Made by a program: the position numbers and the translations under genes
NCBI GenBank assembly: GCA_009772895.1
Contig: WOUP01000005.1
Location: forward strand, 155,973 to 219,972
From: Puniceicoccaceae bacterium 5H
Lineage (GTDB): Bacteria > Verrucomicrobiota > Verrucomicrobiia > Opitutales > Oceanipulchritudinaceae
DNA: 64,000 nucleotides
Direction: 5' to 3'
In this document: in pieces, positions 25,846 through 33,581 of the stretch
Position numbering within the stretch: the stretch's first letter is position 1
Layout of the letters: each line of letters begins with the position of its first letter
The notes under the pieces: model-generated
The model's database searches: none
Told to the model about the DNA's origin: nothing
Seen by the model: only the letters and a program-made list of their open reading frames with translations

Positions 25846-26598
25846 ATGTTTGCTTTGCTCAATGTCCTGAACCAGATCGGCAGTGGCCTCGTGCTCTTTT
25901 TGCGCACGCTGCGCTTCATCCCCTACACCTTGCGCATGTTCCCGCGCATTGTGGACCAGTGCCTGTTCATCGGTTACGGCACCCTGCCCCTCACCGCCAT
26001 CCTCAGCCTCTTTATCGGGGGCGTGCTGGCCCTGCAGTTTGGCTACAGCGCCAGCGCCTACGGGGCCACGGAGTATGTCGGCGGCGTCGTGGGGGTCTCA
26101 CTGGTGCGCGAACTGGCCCCCGTCATGACCGCGATCATGCTCACCGGGCGCGTCGGCTCGGCCGTCACCGCCGAACTTGCCTCCATGAAGGTCTACCAGG
26201 AGGTCGACGCGTTGCGGACGATGAACATCCCGCCCGAGCGCTTTCTGGTGCTGCCACGCCTCATCGCCGTGGCCCTCACCATGCCGCTGCTCACCATGGC
26301 GGCCAACGTCACCGGCTGGATCGGCGGCCAACTGGTCGTGCGCTTCGTGCCGTGGCTCGACCAGACCACGCAAACCTACTACAATGCCCTACGCGCCCAG
26401 ATCACCCTCAAGGACCTGACCGACGGCCTCGTGAAGGGCGAGATCTTCGCGCTCATGGTCATCATCGTCTGCTGCAACGTGGGCCTGCAGGCCGAGGGCG
26501 GCCCCCGCGAGATCGGCGCCGCCGTGACCCGCGCCGTCGTCTCCTGCATTATCTTCATCCTCCTCTTGGACTACTTCGTCACCTACACCCAGCTCTAA
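25846..26598 (+). CDS. mlaE: Mla/MCE ABC transporter permease
   Basis: 250 residues with about five membrane segments and the MlaE signature: GYGTLPLTAILSLFIGGVLA, the EYVGGVVGVSLVRELAPVMT segment, ILTGRVGSAVTAELASMK and EVDALRTMNIPPERFLVLPR. MlaE is the inner-membrane permease of the MCE lipid-transport complex, moving phospholipids between inner membrane and periplasmic MCE rings. It is followed by mlaF after 4 bases. Confidence 0.95.
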   Translation: MFALLNVLNQIGSGLVLFLRTLRFIPYTLRMFPRIVDQCLFIGYGTLPLTAILSLFIGGVLALQFGYSASAYGATEYVGGVVGVSLVRELAPVMTAIMLTGRVGSAVTAELASMKVYQEVDALRTMNIPPERFLVLPRLIAVALTMPLLTMAANVTGWIGGQLVVRFVPWLDQTTQTYYNALRAQITLKDLTDGLVKGEIFALMVIIVCCNVGLQAEGGPREIGAAVTRAVVSCIIFILLLDYFVTYTQL

Positions 26599-26602
26599 GC
26601 CC

Positions 26603-27391
26603 ATGGAAGCGGAACAACAAACCGACCAGCCCCTGGCCGTCCAGGCCGAGGACCTGCACAAGAGCTACGGGGACAACCACGTGCTCAAGGGCGTGAGCTT
26701 TGAAGTGAAGCCGGGCGAAGTCTTCGTGCTGATGGGCCCCAGCGGCTCCGGCAAGAGCGTGTTGCTCAAGCAGATCATCGGCCTCGAAGCACCGGATCAG
26801 GGGCGCGTGCGCATCAACGGCCTCGACGCCGCCGACCAGGAGACGCACGAGAAGTTCAAGACCGCCCTCGTCTTCCAGGCCGGTGCGCTCTTCAACTCCA
26901 TGTCCGTCTTCGACAACCTTGCGCTCTACCTGCGCGAGCACCGGATGTACGACGAGAAGACGATCCGCGACAAGGTGAAGCGCGTGCTGCAGGTGCTCTC
27001 GATCGAGCAGACCGCCAAGCAATTCCCGGCCAGCCTCTCCGGCGGTATGCGCAAGCGTGTGGCCGTCGCCCGCGCGATTGTGATGGAGCCCCAGCTGATC
27101 CTCTACGACGAGCCGACCTCCGAGCTCGACCCCATCCGCGCCGCCACCGTGAGCGAACTCATCGCCACCGTGCGCGACGAAACGAATGTAACCAGCATCG
27201 TCGTGAGCCACGACAAGGACCTCGCCAAAGGCATTGCCGATCGCGTGGGCCTGCTCTGGGACGGCGAACTCATCTTTAACGGAACCCGGGAGGAATTTAC
27301 CTCCAGCGAGGACGACCGCGTGCGCGACTTCCTCAACCCGACCATCAACCCGTCCAACCCGCGCTTTCGCCAACAACGCAACTCGGCATGA
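26603..27391 (+). CDS. mlaF: Mla/MCE ABC transporter ATPase
   Basis: 262 residues. ABC motifs are complete: Walker A GPSGSGKSVLLKQ, the Q-loop VFQAGALF, signature LSGGMRKRVAVARAI, Walker B ILYDEPTSELDP and the His switch VVSHD. The LSGGMRKR form is typical of MlaF/TTG2A. It powers lipid movement through MlaE. Its stop overlaps the mlaD start by 4 bases, indicating translational coupling. Confidence 0.96.
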   Translation: MEAEQQTDQPLAVQAEDLHKSYGDNHVLKGVSFEVKPGEVFVLMGPSGSGKSVLLKQIIGLEAPDQGRVRINGLDAADQETHEKFKTALVFQAGALFNSMSVFDNLALYLREHRMYDEKTIRDKVKRVLQVLSIEQTAKQFPASLSGGMRKRVAVARAIVMEPQLILYDEPTSELDPIRAATVSELIATVRDETNVTSIVVSHDKDLAKGIADRVGLLWDGELIFNGTREEFTSSEDDRVRDFLNPTINPSNPRFRQQRNSA

Positions 27392-28371
27392 AACAAACGC
27401 TGCAATACGTCCGCGTGGGCCTCTTCTTTGTGCTGGGGCTCGCACTCATCTACGTCACCTACACGGTCATCGGCAACAACACCTTCGGCAAGAAGGAGGG
27501 CTACCAGCTCGTGGCCCAGTTCAACGACCTGAAGACGCTCACCCCGGGCAGCGACGTCCGCATGGCCGGGGTGCGCATCGGCGAGGTCTCCGAGACCCGG
27601 CTGATCGAGGGCAAGGCCCAGGCTGTCCTCCGTATCGACCCCAAGTTCCAGATCCCCGACGACTCGGTGGCCGCCATCGGCGTGGCCAGCCTGCTGGGGC
27701 AAAACTACATCGCCGTGAACTATGGCGAGAGCCAGAGCATGGCCCACGACGGCATGCAGTTGAAGACCCGCCCCACCGCAGACTTCAACGACATCATGAA
27801 TGAGGTGAGCCAGCTCAGCCAGAAGTTCAACCAGATCGCGGACAGCTTCTCCGGCTTTGGCGGCGACGATATGGGCAACCTCTTTACCAACCTCAACGCG
27901 ATGGTCGAAGAGAATCGCCAACAGCTCGACACCATCGTCGACCGCATCGACTCCATCACGATGAAGCTCGACGAGGGTGAAGGCACGCTCGGCAAGCTAA
28001 TCAACGACGATACGGCTTACGCCCGGGCCGTGGAAGCGATCGATGAAATCAAGCTCGCCGCCTCCGACGCCCGCACCACGCTCGACGAAGCCCAAGGCAT
28101 CATCGCCGACGTCAAGTCGGGCCAGGGCTCGATCGGTCGCCTGCTCTACGACGACACGGCCGCGCGCGAGCTGGAGGCCACCATCGCCAACTTCAACGAA
28201 TTCTCAACCAAACTGAACAGCGGCGAGGGCACGCTCGGCAAACTCGTCAACGACGACGAGCTCTACGTGGAGCTGCGCTCGATGCTGCAAAAGGCCGAAC
28301 AAACGCTCGACACCGTCGGCGACGCTGGCCCCGTCTCTGCCGTCGGGACGGCCGCGGGCGCGCTCTTTTAG
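27388..28371 (+). CDS. mlaD: MCE-domain lipid-binding protein MlaD-like
   Basis: 327 residues: one N-terminal membrane helix (VGLFFVLGLALIYVTYTV), an MCE domain (about 40-130, with LVAQFNDLKTLTPGSDVRMAGVRIG split across its start), then a long helical region. The C-terminal half holds three related units, GEGTLGKLINDD, GQGSIGRLLYDD and GEGTLGKLVNDD, near residues 197, 246 and 279, each followed by helical stretches. In MCE proteins such helices can form a tunnel for lipids. The protein is longer than E. coli MlaD, in line with other tunnel-type MCE proteins. Confidence 0.93.
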   Translation: MKQTLQYVRVGLFFVLGLALIYVTYTVIGNNTFGKKEGYQLVAQFNDLKTLTPGSDVRMAGVRIGEVSETRLIEGKAQAVLRIDPKFQIPDDSVAAIGVASLLGQNYIAVNYGESQSMAHDGMQLKTRPTADFNDIMNEVSQLSQKFNQIADSFSGFGGDDMGNLFTNLNAMVEENRQQLDTIVDRIDSITMKLDEGEGTLGKLINDDTAYARAVEAIDEIKLAASDARTTLDEAQGIIADVKSGQGSIGRLLYDDTAARELEATIANFNEFSTKLNSGEGTLGKLVNDDELYVELRSMLQKAEQTLDTVGDAGPVSAVGTAAGALF

Positions 28372-28559
28372 GGGCTGCAGGAGCTGGTTGGCTACATTTT
28401 TACGCAATCGTCAACCAATCGGCACCTGCCGCCCACGCAGCTTTGCTTAGATGGTAGTGGAAAAAGCAAAATTTTCTTTGAACGAAATAGCGCTTATGGC
28501 GATCTACCTTATTAAGCTAAGCAATGAAGCAGAGCGACTCAGCGAAATTGTTTCAGCCT

Positions 28560-28584
28560 AGTTTGTAGTTTGGTTAAGCACTTG
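28560..28584 (+). repeat. 25-bp direct repeat, copy 1
   Basis: AGTTTGTAGTTTGGTTAAGC plus ACTTG, identical to the copy at 28837-28861. It is followed 5 bases later by a terminator hairpin. Confidence 0.95.
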
Positions 28585-28589
28585 AGAGC

Positions 28590-28626
28590 GTCGCCGGGGT
28601 CGGTCAACCCCGGCGACAATTTTTTA
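28590..28626 (+). terminator. Terminator after repeat copy 1
   Basis: A perfect 10-bp stem (GTCGCCGGGG / CCCCGGCGAC) with an 8-base loop, followed by AATTTTTTAAA. Strong rho-independent form. Confidence 0.92.
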
Positions 28627-28836
28627 AACGCCGCCAACGCCGCAAGGCATCTTGAGATTGAGTTGCCAGTAGCAACAGCAGGAAGAGGAACTCCAAGAAA
28701 TTTCATGTCGCATACAACTACCCATCAAAGACTTAAATTTTTCGGGGAATTTTTCTCGATTGGATTGAACACTTCCGCCTTTGGTAGCGTCTTACTCAAT
28801 GACAGGGACAGTATAGCAGTTTTCAAAATTAGTTAG

Positions 28837-28861
28837 AGTTTGTAGTTTGGTTAAGCACTTG
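28837..28861 (+). repeat. 25-bp direct repeat, copy 2
   Basis: Identical to copy 1, 277 bases downstream. It is followed 6 bases later by an unrelated terminator stem. A possible -10 element TATAGC lies at about 28812. Confidence 0.95.
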
Positions 28862-28867
28862 GGGAAG

Positions 28868-28900
28868 CCGCCCGACCGGAATATGGTCGGGCGGTTTTTT
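28868..28900 (+). terminator. Terminator after repeat copy 2
   Basis: A perfect 10-bp stem (CCGCCCGACC / GGTCGGGCGG) with a 7-base loop, then six T. The stem sequence differs from copy 1, while position relative to the repeat is almost the same. Confidence 0.92.
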
Positions 28901-28982
28901 GTGCCGGGTCGGAAGCACATTCCAGGACTTTGCGTTGCCAATCCACCGATTTGACCCTATTTTTTCTCGGTATCGGATGATC

Positions 28983-29183
28983 ATGCACGCTACCCAGACA
29001 ACGCCACCGACCCCGGTGGGACGGATCAAGCGCTTCGGCGAGTTCGGCCCTGCTTATGAGGTAGGTGAGCCCGTCCGCCGCCTGGAGGATGACGACTGGC
29101 TCGTCCAGATCGTCGTGGTTGAGACGGGGGAGACGGCCGATTACCGGTTGTCCCGGCTGTTGAACGACCCAGACGCACGCTGA
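28983..29183 (+). CDS. DUF5397 protein, putative antitoxin of VapD
   Basis: 66 residues from the ATG at 28983 (another in-frame ATG is two codons upstream). The core FGEFGPAYEVGEPVRRLEDD followed by DWLVQIVVVETGETADYRLS is the DUF5397 pattern, a small protein commonly encoded just upstream of vapD. Its stop codon shares one base with the vapD start, indicating coupled translation. An antitoxin (VapX-like) role is inferred from position and family association. Confidence 0.8.
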   Translation: MHATQTTPPTPVGRIKRFGEFGPAYEVGEPVRRLEDDDWLVQIVVVETGETADYRLSRLLNDPDAR

Positions 29184-29464
29184 TGTACGCCGTAGCATTC
29201 GACCTGGTGGTGGCTGAAACGGAGAAGCACCACCCCAAGGGCGTTTCTCAAGCCTACGCCGACATTGCCGCGGAATTGGCCCAACGCGGGTTTTCTCGAG
29301 TTCAAGGCAGCCTCTACATCACCGAGAATGAAGACATGGCCAACCTCTTTGTCGCGATCCAGGCTTTGCGTGCGTTACCGTGGTTTCCCGCCTCCGTTCG
29401 CGATATCCGCGCCTTCCGGATCGAGCAGTGGTCGGACTTCACCGCCGTCGTAAAGGCGCCTTGA
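29183..29464 (+). CDS. vapD: VapD-family endoribonuclease toxin
   Basis: 93 residues, standard VapD length. MYAVAFDLVVAETEKHHPKG, RGFSRVQGSLYITENEDMAN and WFPASVRDIRAFRIEQWSDF are characteristic; the fold is that of Cas2-like ferredoxin nucleases, with the catalytic Asp in AFDLVVA. VapD homologues cleave RNA in the cytoplasm. It begins within the stop codon of the DUF5397 gene, the expected antitoxin. It sits just after a GC-poor intergenic region, which could mark an acquired module. Confidence 0.92.
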   Translation: MYAVAFDLVVAETEKHHPKGVSQAYADIAAELAQRGFSRVQGSLYITENEDMANLFVAIQALRALPWFPASVRDIRAFRIEQWSDFTAVVKAP

Positions 29465-29495
29465 TCCTGACGCCGCTTCTGGCTGAAATACCGGC

Positions 29496-30251
29496 ATGGA
29501 AGATTGGCCCGACTTGCGCGTATACCAGACCCGCCTGCCCGCCGAGGGCGGCCCGGAACGCTGGACGTTGAGCCCGGACGAAAGTCATCACCTGGTGAAG
29601 GTCCGCCGGGCGCATGAGGGCGAACCGGTCTTGCTGCTCGACGGCTCGGGCCATCGCTGGCAGGGCACGCTGGTAGTCGCGCACCCCAAGCACGCGGAGG
29701 TCGAAGCCCGCGCGTTGCCGCCCCGGCCCGCGTTGAAAACCCGGGTCGTGGTTGGCCAGGCACTGCCCAAGGGCAAGACGATGGACGCTGTGGTGCACCG
29801 CGCGGCCGAAATGGGCGTGGCCGAGCTCGCACCGCTCTCGACCGCCCACAGCGAGGTGTCGCTCGACGCCAAACGGGCCGACCAGAAAGTCGAAAAATGG
29901 ACGGCCGTCGCGATCGAGGCGCTGAAGCAATGCGCCAATCCCCACCTGCCGCACATCCCGCCCGTGCAGCGCCTGCAGGCATTCTTGCAGGCGCATCACG
30001 ATGCGGACGCCAAACTGGTCGCCGCCTTGACCCCGCAGACGCGCCCCTTGCTCAAAGTGATGAGCGCATTGCCGGAACCGCCCAAGAAGCTGGCGTTGCT
30101 GGTGGGGCCCGAGGGCGACTTTTCCGACACCGAGTATGCGCAGATTGAGGCGCACGGTTATCAGGCAGTCGGGCTCGGCCCCCGGATTCTGAAGGTGGAA
30201 ACGGCTTTTGTGAGCGCGGTGGCGGTCATCCAGGCAGCGTTGGGTCAATAA
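29496..30251 (+). CDS. rsmE: 16S rRNA (uracil1498-N3)-methyltransferase RsmE
   Basis: 251 residues. An N-terminal PUA-like part contains LSPDESHHLVKVRRAHEGE, then a SPOUT knot follows with KGKTMDAVVHRAAEMGVAEL, LLVGPEGDFSDTEYA and GLGPRILKVETAFVSA, all diagnostic of RsmE. It methylates U1498 of 16S rRNA using SAM. It starts 31 bases after vapD on the same strand. Confidence 0.95.
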   Translation: MEDWPDLRVYQTRLPAEGGPERWTLSPDESHHLVKVRRAHEGEPVLLLDGSGHRWQGTLVVAHPKHAEVEARALPPRPALKTRVVVGQALPKGKTMDAVVHRAAEMGVAELAPLSTAHSEVSLDAKRADQKVEKWTAVAIEALKQCANPHLPHIPPVQRLQAFLQAHHDADAKLVAALTPQTRPLLKVMSALPEPPKKLALLVGPEGDFSDTEYAQIEAHGYQAVGLGPRILKVETAFVSAVAVIQAALGQ

Positions 30252-30334
30252 GCATCATTTCTTTTCCACTTTCTGCGCATTAGCAGATCGAATTAAGTTG
30301 TGTCCCGTGGAAGGCCTACTTAGCCTGCCTGCAA

Positions 30335-31867
30335 ATGGCCAAGCCTGTCGTCTTCAACAACACTGTCCTGCGTGATGGCCACCAGAGTCTGGCGGCCACC
30401 CGGATGCGCACCGAACAAATGCTGCCTGCCCTGGCCGACCTCGATGCCCTCGGCTTCGGGGCGCTCGAGACCTGGGGTGGCGCCACGATCGATGCCGGTC
30501 TACGGTTCCTCGGCGAATTCCCGTTCGACCGACTCGACCGTATCAAGGAAGGCACGCCCAACACGCCCCACATGATGCTCCTGCGCGGTCAGAACATCGT
30601 GCAGTACGCCAACTTCCCCGATGACGTGGTGGAAGCGTTCGTCGAGCGCTCCGCCGCGCACGGCATGGACATCTTCCGCGTGTTCGATGCCCTCAATGAC
30701 CCGCGCAACCTTCAGGCCGCCGTTCGCGCGGTCAAAAAGGCCGGCAAGCACGCCCAGGGCACCATCTGCTACACCACCAGCCCGGTCCACACGGTCGAGA
30801 AGTTCATCGAGATGGGCCTCGAGCTCGAAAAGATCGGCTGCGATTCCATCTGCATCAAGGACATGGCGGGCCTCATCCCGCCCCACCGCGCGAGCCTAAT
30901 CGTCGCCGGCCTGAAGAAAAACGTGAAGATCCCCGTGTGGATTCACACGCACGAAACCGCCGGTCTCGGCGGCGCGACCTACCTCGCCGCGATCGAAGCC
31001 GGCGTCGATGCAGTCGATTGCTCCATCACGCCTTTTGCCAACGGCACCGCCCAGCCGGACACCGTGCGCATGCTCGCCCTGCTGGAGGACCACCCGCGCA
31101 AGCCGGATTACGACCTCAAGCGCCTGACCAAGCTGCGCGAGCACTTCACCAAGGTCTACGGCGAGCTGAGCGACTTCACCCAGCACAAGAATGAGGTGGT
31201 CGACAGCGATGCGCTCATCTACCAGGTGCCCGGCGGCATGCTTTCCAACTTCCGCAACCAGCTGAAGGAGCAGAAGATGGAGGACCGCTTCGAGGAAGTG
31301 TTTGCTGAAATCCCGCGCGTGCGCGAAGCGCTCGGCTGGATCCCGCTCGTCACGCCGACCTCCCAGATCGTGGGCGTACAGGCCATGCTCAACGTCAAGT
31401 TCGGCCGCTGGAAGAACTTCTCTCCGCAGGCAATGGACATCGCGCTCGGCTACTACGGCCAGACGCCCGCGCCGGTCGACCCCGAGGTGCAGAAGCTCGC
31501 CGCCGAGAAGGCCAAGAAGGAGCCCATCACCGAACGCCCGGCCGACCTGCTGGAGCCGCGTATGGACAAGCTGCGCGAGGACCTGAAGAAGGAAGGCCTG
31601 CCGACGGACGACGAACATTGCGTGATCTACGCCATGTTCCCGCAGGAGCTGAAGAAATACTACGCGGCCAAGAACGCCCCGAAGTCTTCCACCGTTGCCA
31701 TGCCCAGCGCGCCGACGCAACAACCCGCGCCCGCGCCGCAACCGGCCGCGGCGCCGCAAGCCGCTACGGCTCCCGCCTCCGCCGCCCACGGCGCCTCCAA
31801 GTGGAAAAAGATGCACCTCAACATCAACGGCCAGCAGCTCGAAGCCACAGTCGAAGAGGTCCACTAA
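30335..31867 (+). CDS. oadA: Oxaloacetate decarboxylase alpha / pyruvate carboxylase B carboxyltransferase, biotin domain incomplete
   Basis: 510 residues. The TIM-barrel carboxyltransferase is intact: NTVLRDGHQSLAATRMRT (metal Asp), DIFRVFDALNDPRN, CIKDMAGLIPP (the catalytic Lys segment) and WIHTHETAGLGGATY (metal His pair). The post-barrel domain follows, then an Ala/Pro linker (about 455-485). The C-terminus begins a biotinyl-type strand, KKMHLNINGQQLEATVEEV, but stops there, so the MKM biotin-lysine site is missing. Partner biotin and carboxylase subunits would have to come from elsewhere. Function in sodium-pumping decarboxylation or pyruvate carboxylation is unresolved. Confidence 0.9.
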   Translation: MAKPVVFNNTVLRDGHQSLAATRMRTEQMLPALADLDALGFGALETWGGATIDAGLRFLGEFPFDRLDRIKEGTPNTPHMMLLRGQNIVQYANFPDDVVEAFVERSAAHGMDIFRVFDALNDPRNLQAAVRAVKKAGKHAQGTICYTTSPVHTVEKFIEMGLELEKIGCDSICIKDMAGLIPPHRASLIVAGLKKNVKIPVWIHTHETAGLGGATYLAAIEAGVDAVDCSITPFANGTAQPDTVRMLALLEDHPRKPDYDLKRLTKLREHFTKVYGELSDFTQHKNEVVDSDALIYQVPGGMLSNFRNQLKEQKMEDRFEEVFAEIPRVREALGWIPLVTPTSQIVGVQAMLNVKFGRWKNFSPQAMDIALGYYGQTPAPVDPEVQKLAAEKAKKEPITERPADLLEPRMDKLREDLKKEGLPTDDEHCVIYAMFPQELKKYYAAKNAPKSSTVAMPSAPTQQPAPAPQPAAAPQAATAPASAAHGASKWKKMHLNINGQQLEATVEEVH

Positions 31868-31892
31868 GTCAACGGCCCAACGGTTTTATTTC

Positions 31893-31925
31893 CCCCTCCC
31901 GGTTCGCCCGGAGGGGCTTTTTTGT
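31893..31925 (+). terminator. Terminator of the OadA-like gene
   Basis: CCCCTCCCGG-TTCG-CCCGGAGGGG has a TTCG tetraloop and is followed by a T tract, about 25 bases after the stop. Confidence 0.92.
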
Positions 31926-32153
31926 GCTCATCGCCAAAGTGCGGGAAGATGTATACCAAGAAGCGGCCGTTGAGGGCCGGGAGCACCCCTCCTGGGTGCA
32001 TAGGTGGCTTATCGGTTTCCGGGGGTGTCGCCGACCCAGGTCGACTCAACCACCGGAAGTCTGTGAGGCCCGGATCCCCCCCTTCCGGTTAAGATTCCGT
32101 GACGGTGCCCGTTTCGTTTGGGGTTCTGGCATGGCTGTGGTAACTTGCAGGAG

Positions 32154-33581
32154 ATGGCGAGCACTGCGGTCAGCGAAGACGTGGCCCGCGAGGTGACGGG
32201 CAGATACGCTTGGGCGGACGACCGGCTGCCGGAACGCTGCCCGCTCCACCTGTCGCCAGGTGGCTTGTCCCAAGGGTTTGCGCGCAACCTGATCTTTCTC
32301 GTCGTGGACGGCATGAACGCCGGCATGCTGACCATGGCGCACCAATACCTGCAGCAGACGCAGGACAGCAGCCTCAACTGGATGCGCCTCTACCGGCAGC
32401 CGCAACTGGGCCTCGCCCGGGGCGTGATGGAGACCGCCAGTGCGGACTCGATCGTGACGGACAGCAGTGCGGCCTCCAGCTCCTGGGGCGGCGGTGAACG
32501 GATTCCCAACACGCGCGTGAACGTGTGTGCCGACGGGCGTGAGACCACACCGCTGCTGGTCAAGGCCAAGCAGGCGGGCAAGGCGACCGGGCTCGTGAGC
32601 ACCGCGCGCATCACGCACGCGACGCCGGCGGGCTTCGCAGCCAACGCGCTCGATCGGGACGACGAAGACCGCATCGCGCGGCAGTACCTGGAGCGCGAGG
32701 TCGACGTGCTGCTCGGGGGCGGGCGGCGTCATTTCGATCCGGCCCAACGCGAGGACGGACGCGACCTGTGGCGCGATTTCCGACGCGCGGGCTACCTGCC
32801 GCTGCACCAACGCGTGGATCTCGAGCATGTGCCGCACGACACGCAGCGCCTGCTAGGGCTCTTCGACGAAAGCCACCTGCCCTACAGCCTCGATCGACTG
32901 GATTTTCCGGAACTCCGTCGCACCGTGCCGCCGCTGGTCGACCTGATGGCCACGGCGCTGCCAGTCTTGAGCCGGCGCGAAGAGGGCTTTGTGCTGCAGG
33001 TTGAAGGGGCGCGCGTCGATCACGCGGCTCACGCCAACGATCCGGGCGCCGCGTTGTGGGAGTTTCTGTCGTTCGACCGCTGTATCGCCCTGGCACTCGA
33101 TTTCCAGCAGCGGCATCCTGACACGCTGGTCATTCTCACGACCGACCACGGCACCGGCGGCCTCCAGATCGGCGGCGTCGGAGCGGGGTATCGCGATACG
33201 AACCGGGTGTTCCAGAACCTGACCCGTTTCCAGCGTTCCTTCGAGTTGATGGCGCGCGATTTGCCGCAGGGCACGCCTGCACCGCGCGTACAGACCGTCA
33301 TCCAGCGTCACACCGGCCTTGAGCTGACGGATGCGGATGCCGAACGCCTGGCCGCCGAGTTGGCCCACTTGGAGCGCGACGCTGATTACGGCCCCACCCG
33401 CACCGGCAGCTTCCTCAAGCCGCTGATGGCCGAGCAATGCGGCATCAACTGGATCTCCAACCAGCATACCGGCGATCTGGTCGAAATCTGCGCCTGGGGC
33501 CCCGGCAGTGGCGGCCTGCCCCAGTTTATCCGCAACTGGGAAGTCCACCACCTCGTCTGCGAAGCGCTGCGCCTCGCCTAG
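32154..33581 (+). CDS. Alkaline phosphatase family protein without visible signal peptide
   Basis: 475 residues from the ATG at 32154; an alternative TTG start at 32118 adds 12 residues. Metal and nucleophile motifs are clear: FLVVDGMNAGM (metal Asp), IVTDSSAASSSWG (nucleophile Ser in place of TDSAA), VEGARVDHAAHAND, LTTDHGTGG and SNQHTGD (metal His). These belong to the PhoA superfamily, zinc phosphomonoesterases normally in the periplasm. The N-terminus is polar with no Sec or Tat signal, so the location is unclear. It converges on the GT4 gene with no gap. Confidence 0.88.
   Translation: MASTAVSEDVAREVTGRYAWADDRLPERCPLHLSPGGLSQGFARNLIFLVVDGMNAGMLTMAHQYLQQTQDSSLNWMRLYRQPQLGLARGVMETASADSIVTDSSAASSSWGGGERIPNTRVNVCADGRETTPLLVKAKQAGKATGLVSTARITHATPAGFAANALDRDDEDRIARQYLEREVDVLLGGGRRHFDPAQREDGRDLWRDFRRAGYLPLHQRVDLEHVPHDTQRLLGLFDESHLPYSLDRLDFPELRRTVPPLVDLMATALPVLSRREEGFVLQVEGARVDHAAHANDPGAALWEFLSFDRCIALALDFQQRHPDTLVILTTDHGTGGLQIGGVGAGYRDTNRVFQNLTRFQRSFELMARDLPQGTPAPRVQTVIQRHTGLELTDADAERLAAELAHLERDADYGPTRTGSFLKPLMAEQCGINWISNQHTGDLVEICAWGPGSGGLPQFIRNWEVHHLVCEALRLA

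Larger units (their letters stand above)
28441..28626 (+). ncRNA. Candidate structured small RNA, copy 1
   Basis: This stretch folds on paper: GCTTAG and GGTAG near 28445-28457 pair with CTACC and CTAAGC near 28504-28520, closing an inner arm that includes AGCGCTTATGGCG. The conserved 25-bp sequence then follows, and after 5 bases the terminator GTCGCCGGGG-loop-CCCCGGCGAC plus T tract. The 5' end is not defined and no promoter is certain. No known RNA family (6S, tmRNA, SRP, RNase P) was recognised. Confidence 0.4.
28372..28976. other. AT-richer intergenic region with candidate small RNAs and a 25-bp repeat pair
   Basis: About 600 bases of clearly lower GC than the flanking operons. It contains two copies of a 25-bp sequence, each followed by a terminator. 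No convincing protein gene is seen; an open frame at 28570-28836 starts inside the repeat and reads through the first terminator hairpin. The region may be an inserted segment or a pair of small RNA genes, next to a VapD-type toxin-antitoxin pair. Confidence 0.6.

Noticed and set aside
28570..28836. 88-codon open frame between mlaD and the DUF5397 gene
   Set aside because: It begins in the 25-bp repeat, crosses a terminator hairpin and has no protein-like pattern; RNA explanation fits better.
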